A stretch of 64,000 nucleotides of DNA from Candidatus Woesearchaeota archaeon (lineage in GTDB: Archaea > Nanobdellota > Nanobdellia > Woesearchaeales > JABIAG01). The notes under the pieces were generated by a model. It ran no database searches and had not been told where the DNA came from. It was given only the letters and a program-made list of their open reading frames with translations. The DNA is taken from positions 514,951 to 578,950 of the forward strand of contig JABIAG010000001.1 in the NCBI GenBank assembly GCA_018653365.1, written 5' to 3'. Numbering within the stretch: the first letter of the stretch is position 1; the number at the start of each line of letters is the position of its first letter. This document shows, one piece after another, positions 63,497 through 64,000 of the stretch. The position numbers and the translations under genes were made by a program.

Positions 63497-64000
63497 CTAA
63501 TCCGTTACACCATAATTCTTAGCAACATCAAATAAAGCATCACTAAACTGTTTATACCTTCTTACAAGATCAGGAGGCATCATTCTCAAACAGGGCCAAC
63601 CCAAAGGTTTTAACTCAGCACTCGCTCTAATAACCCTATCTGAATCTCCCTTATACGCACCAAAAAACAAACTTCTTGCTTTTGATTCAAAACTCTCACT
63701 CATAGAATAACGCATAGTCCTATGCAAACTCACAAGACATTCTTCAGAATCCAAACTACCACCAAAGACTGCCCCGCTCAATAACGCAAGCTTTACTTTA
63801 TCACGTTCATGTCTGTTTAATTCAATATCCCACACTCGTGCACCAACACCGCGCTCATAACCCCTAGCAAAAGCCACACAAACAGAATTCGAACTCAACG
63901 CAGAAACAAGATGAACATTCTTTTGTGGAATTATGCCCTGTTCGATCAACCCCGCTAAAGTTCTTTCAGGATTGGAAGAAGCACATACCTTTTCTTGAAC
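63497..64000 (-). CDS. hypothetical protein, partial (5' end outside window)
   Basis: The track begins at TTG 63949, but the frame stays open to the window edge (17 further codons, no stop), so the gene is cut by the window. The visible part is arginine-rich and lysine-poor, with NPERTLAGLIEQG near the edge and a C-terminal helix (RYKQFSDALFDVAKNYG). No family is recognised. It converges on eS1, with two bases between stops. Confidence 0.55.
   Translation of the reverse strand, partial: VQEKVCASSNPERTLAGLIEQGIIPQKNVHLVSALSSNSVCVAFARGYERGVGARVWDIELNRHERDKVKLALLSGAVFGGSLDSEECLVSLHRTMRYSMSESFESKARSLFFGAYKGDSDRVIRASAELKPLGWPCLRMMPPDLVRRYKQFSDALFDVAKNYGVTD

Overview
The window is almost wall-to-wall coding, AT-rich, and archaeal. 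Diagnostic genes are ribosomal proteins eL21, eS1 and uL16 (L10e type), RNA polymerase subunit Rpo4/F in the order eL21-rpo4-DUF655, a single-chain family B DNA polymerase, class I lysyl-tRNA synthetase, NOG1-type GTPase, XerA, archaeal SepF, PAC2 and Ncs6/TtuA-type proteins. Short proteins, very tight spacing, bacterial-type intruders (GyrB, Lgt, YqhQ/DUF1385) and many orphans suggest a DPANN archaeon, perhaps Woesearchaeota-like. That placement is inference; no rRNA or tRNA gene was recognised in the window. Genes that open a transcript typically carry a TATA element (TTTAAA or TTTATAAA) about 25-32 bases before the start codon and no Shine-Dalgarno, implying leaderless mRNAs. Genes inside operons, and a few with leaders, carry GGAGG/GGTGA. 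This pattern was used to trim several starts relative to the ORF track.

Layout. 0-4 kb: end of an operon, an archaeal Ser/Thr kinase, three orphans, a HemK-like methyltransferase and a winged-helix protein. 4-12 kb: radical SAM/SPASM protein, ileS, PIN-like protein, polB. 11.8-15.2 kb: thioredoxin reductase, a membrane protein with a repeated promoter, NYN protein, thioredoxin, triosephosphate isomerase. 15.2-18.7 kb: three pilin-like proteins, a small membrane protein and a lipoprotein. 18.8-26 kb: uL16, NOG1, Lgt, a second lipoprotein, tRNA thiolation enzyme, PH-domain membrane protein, HPF-like protein, PAC2 protein. 26-32 kb: the least dense part, with three repeat-bearing intergenic stretches around xerA and many small orphans. 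32-40 kb: a large membrane protein, METTL5-like methyltransferase, YqhQ, a secreted protein and an Asp-rich lipoprotein. 40-45.7 kb: eL21-rpo4-DUF655, SufS with a DsbA-like membrane oxidoreductase. 45.7-50.3 kb: dapB-dapL-dapF-lysA operon. 50-56 kb: CDF transporter, MnmC-like methyltransferase, class I LysRS, ferredoxin. 56-64 kb: sepF-rimB-rimK, AbrB-PhoU regulator, gyrB, eS1.

How genes fit together. The dap operon makes lysine from tetrahydrodipicolinate through the one-step DapL route, and a class I LysRS lies nearby; dapA is not in the window. Lgt fits with three proteins bearing bacterial lipoboxes (near 16.9, 22.4 and 38.1 kb), so this archaeon probably makes diacylglyceryl-type or analogous lipoproteins. 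Redox genes (TrxA, TrxB, DsbA-like, ferredoxin, SufS) are spread over the window. About thirty genes are orphans. Many of their proteins are arginine-rich and lysine-poor compared with the lysine-rich core proteins, although the DNA is equally AT-rich; this split in composition, shared with the lysine biosynthesis enzymes, is one of the most striking features. The strongest leads for something undescribed are the Lgt/lipobox set, the sepF-rimB-rimK cluster, the degenerate repeat family around xerA, and the orphan class as a whole.
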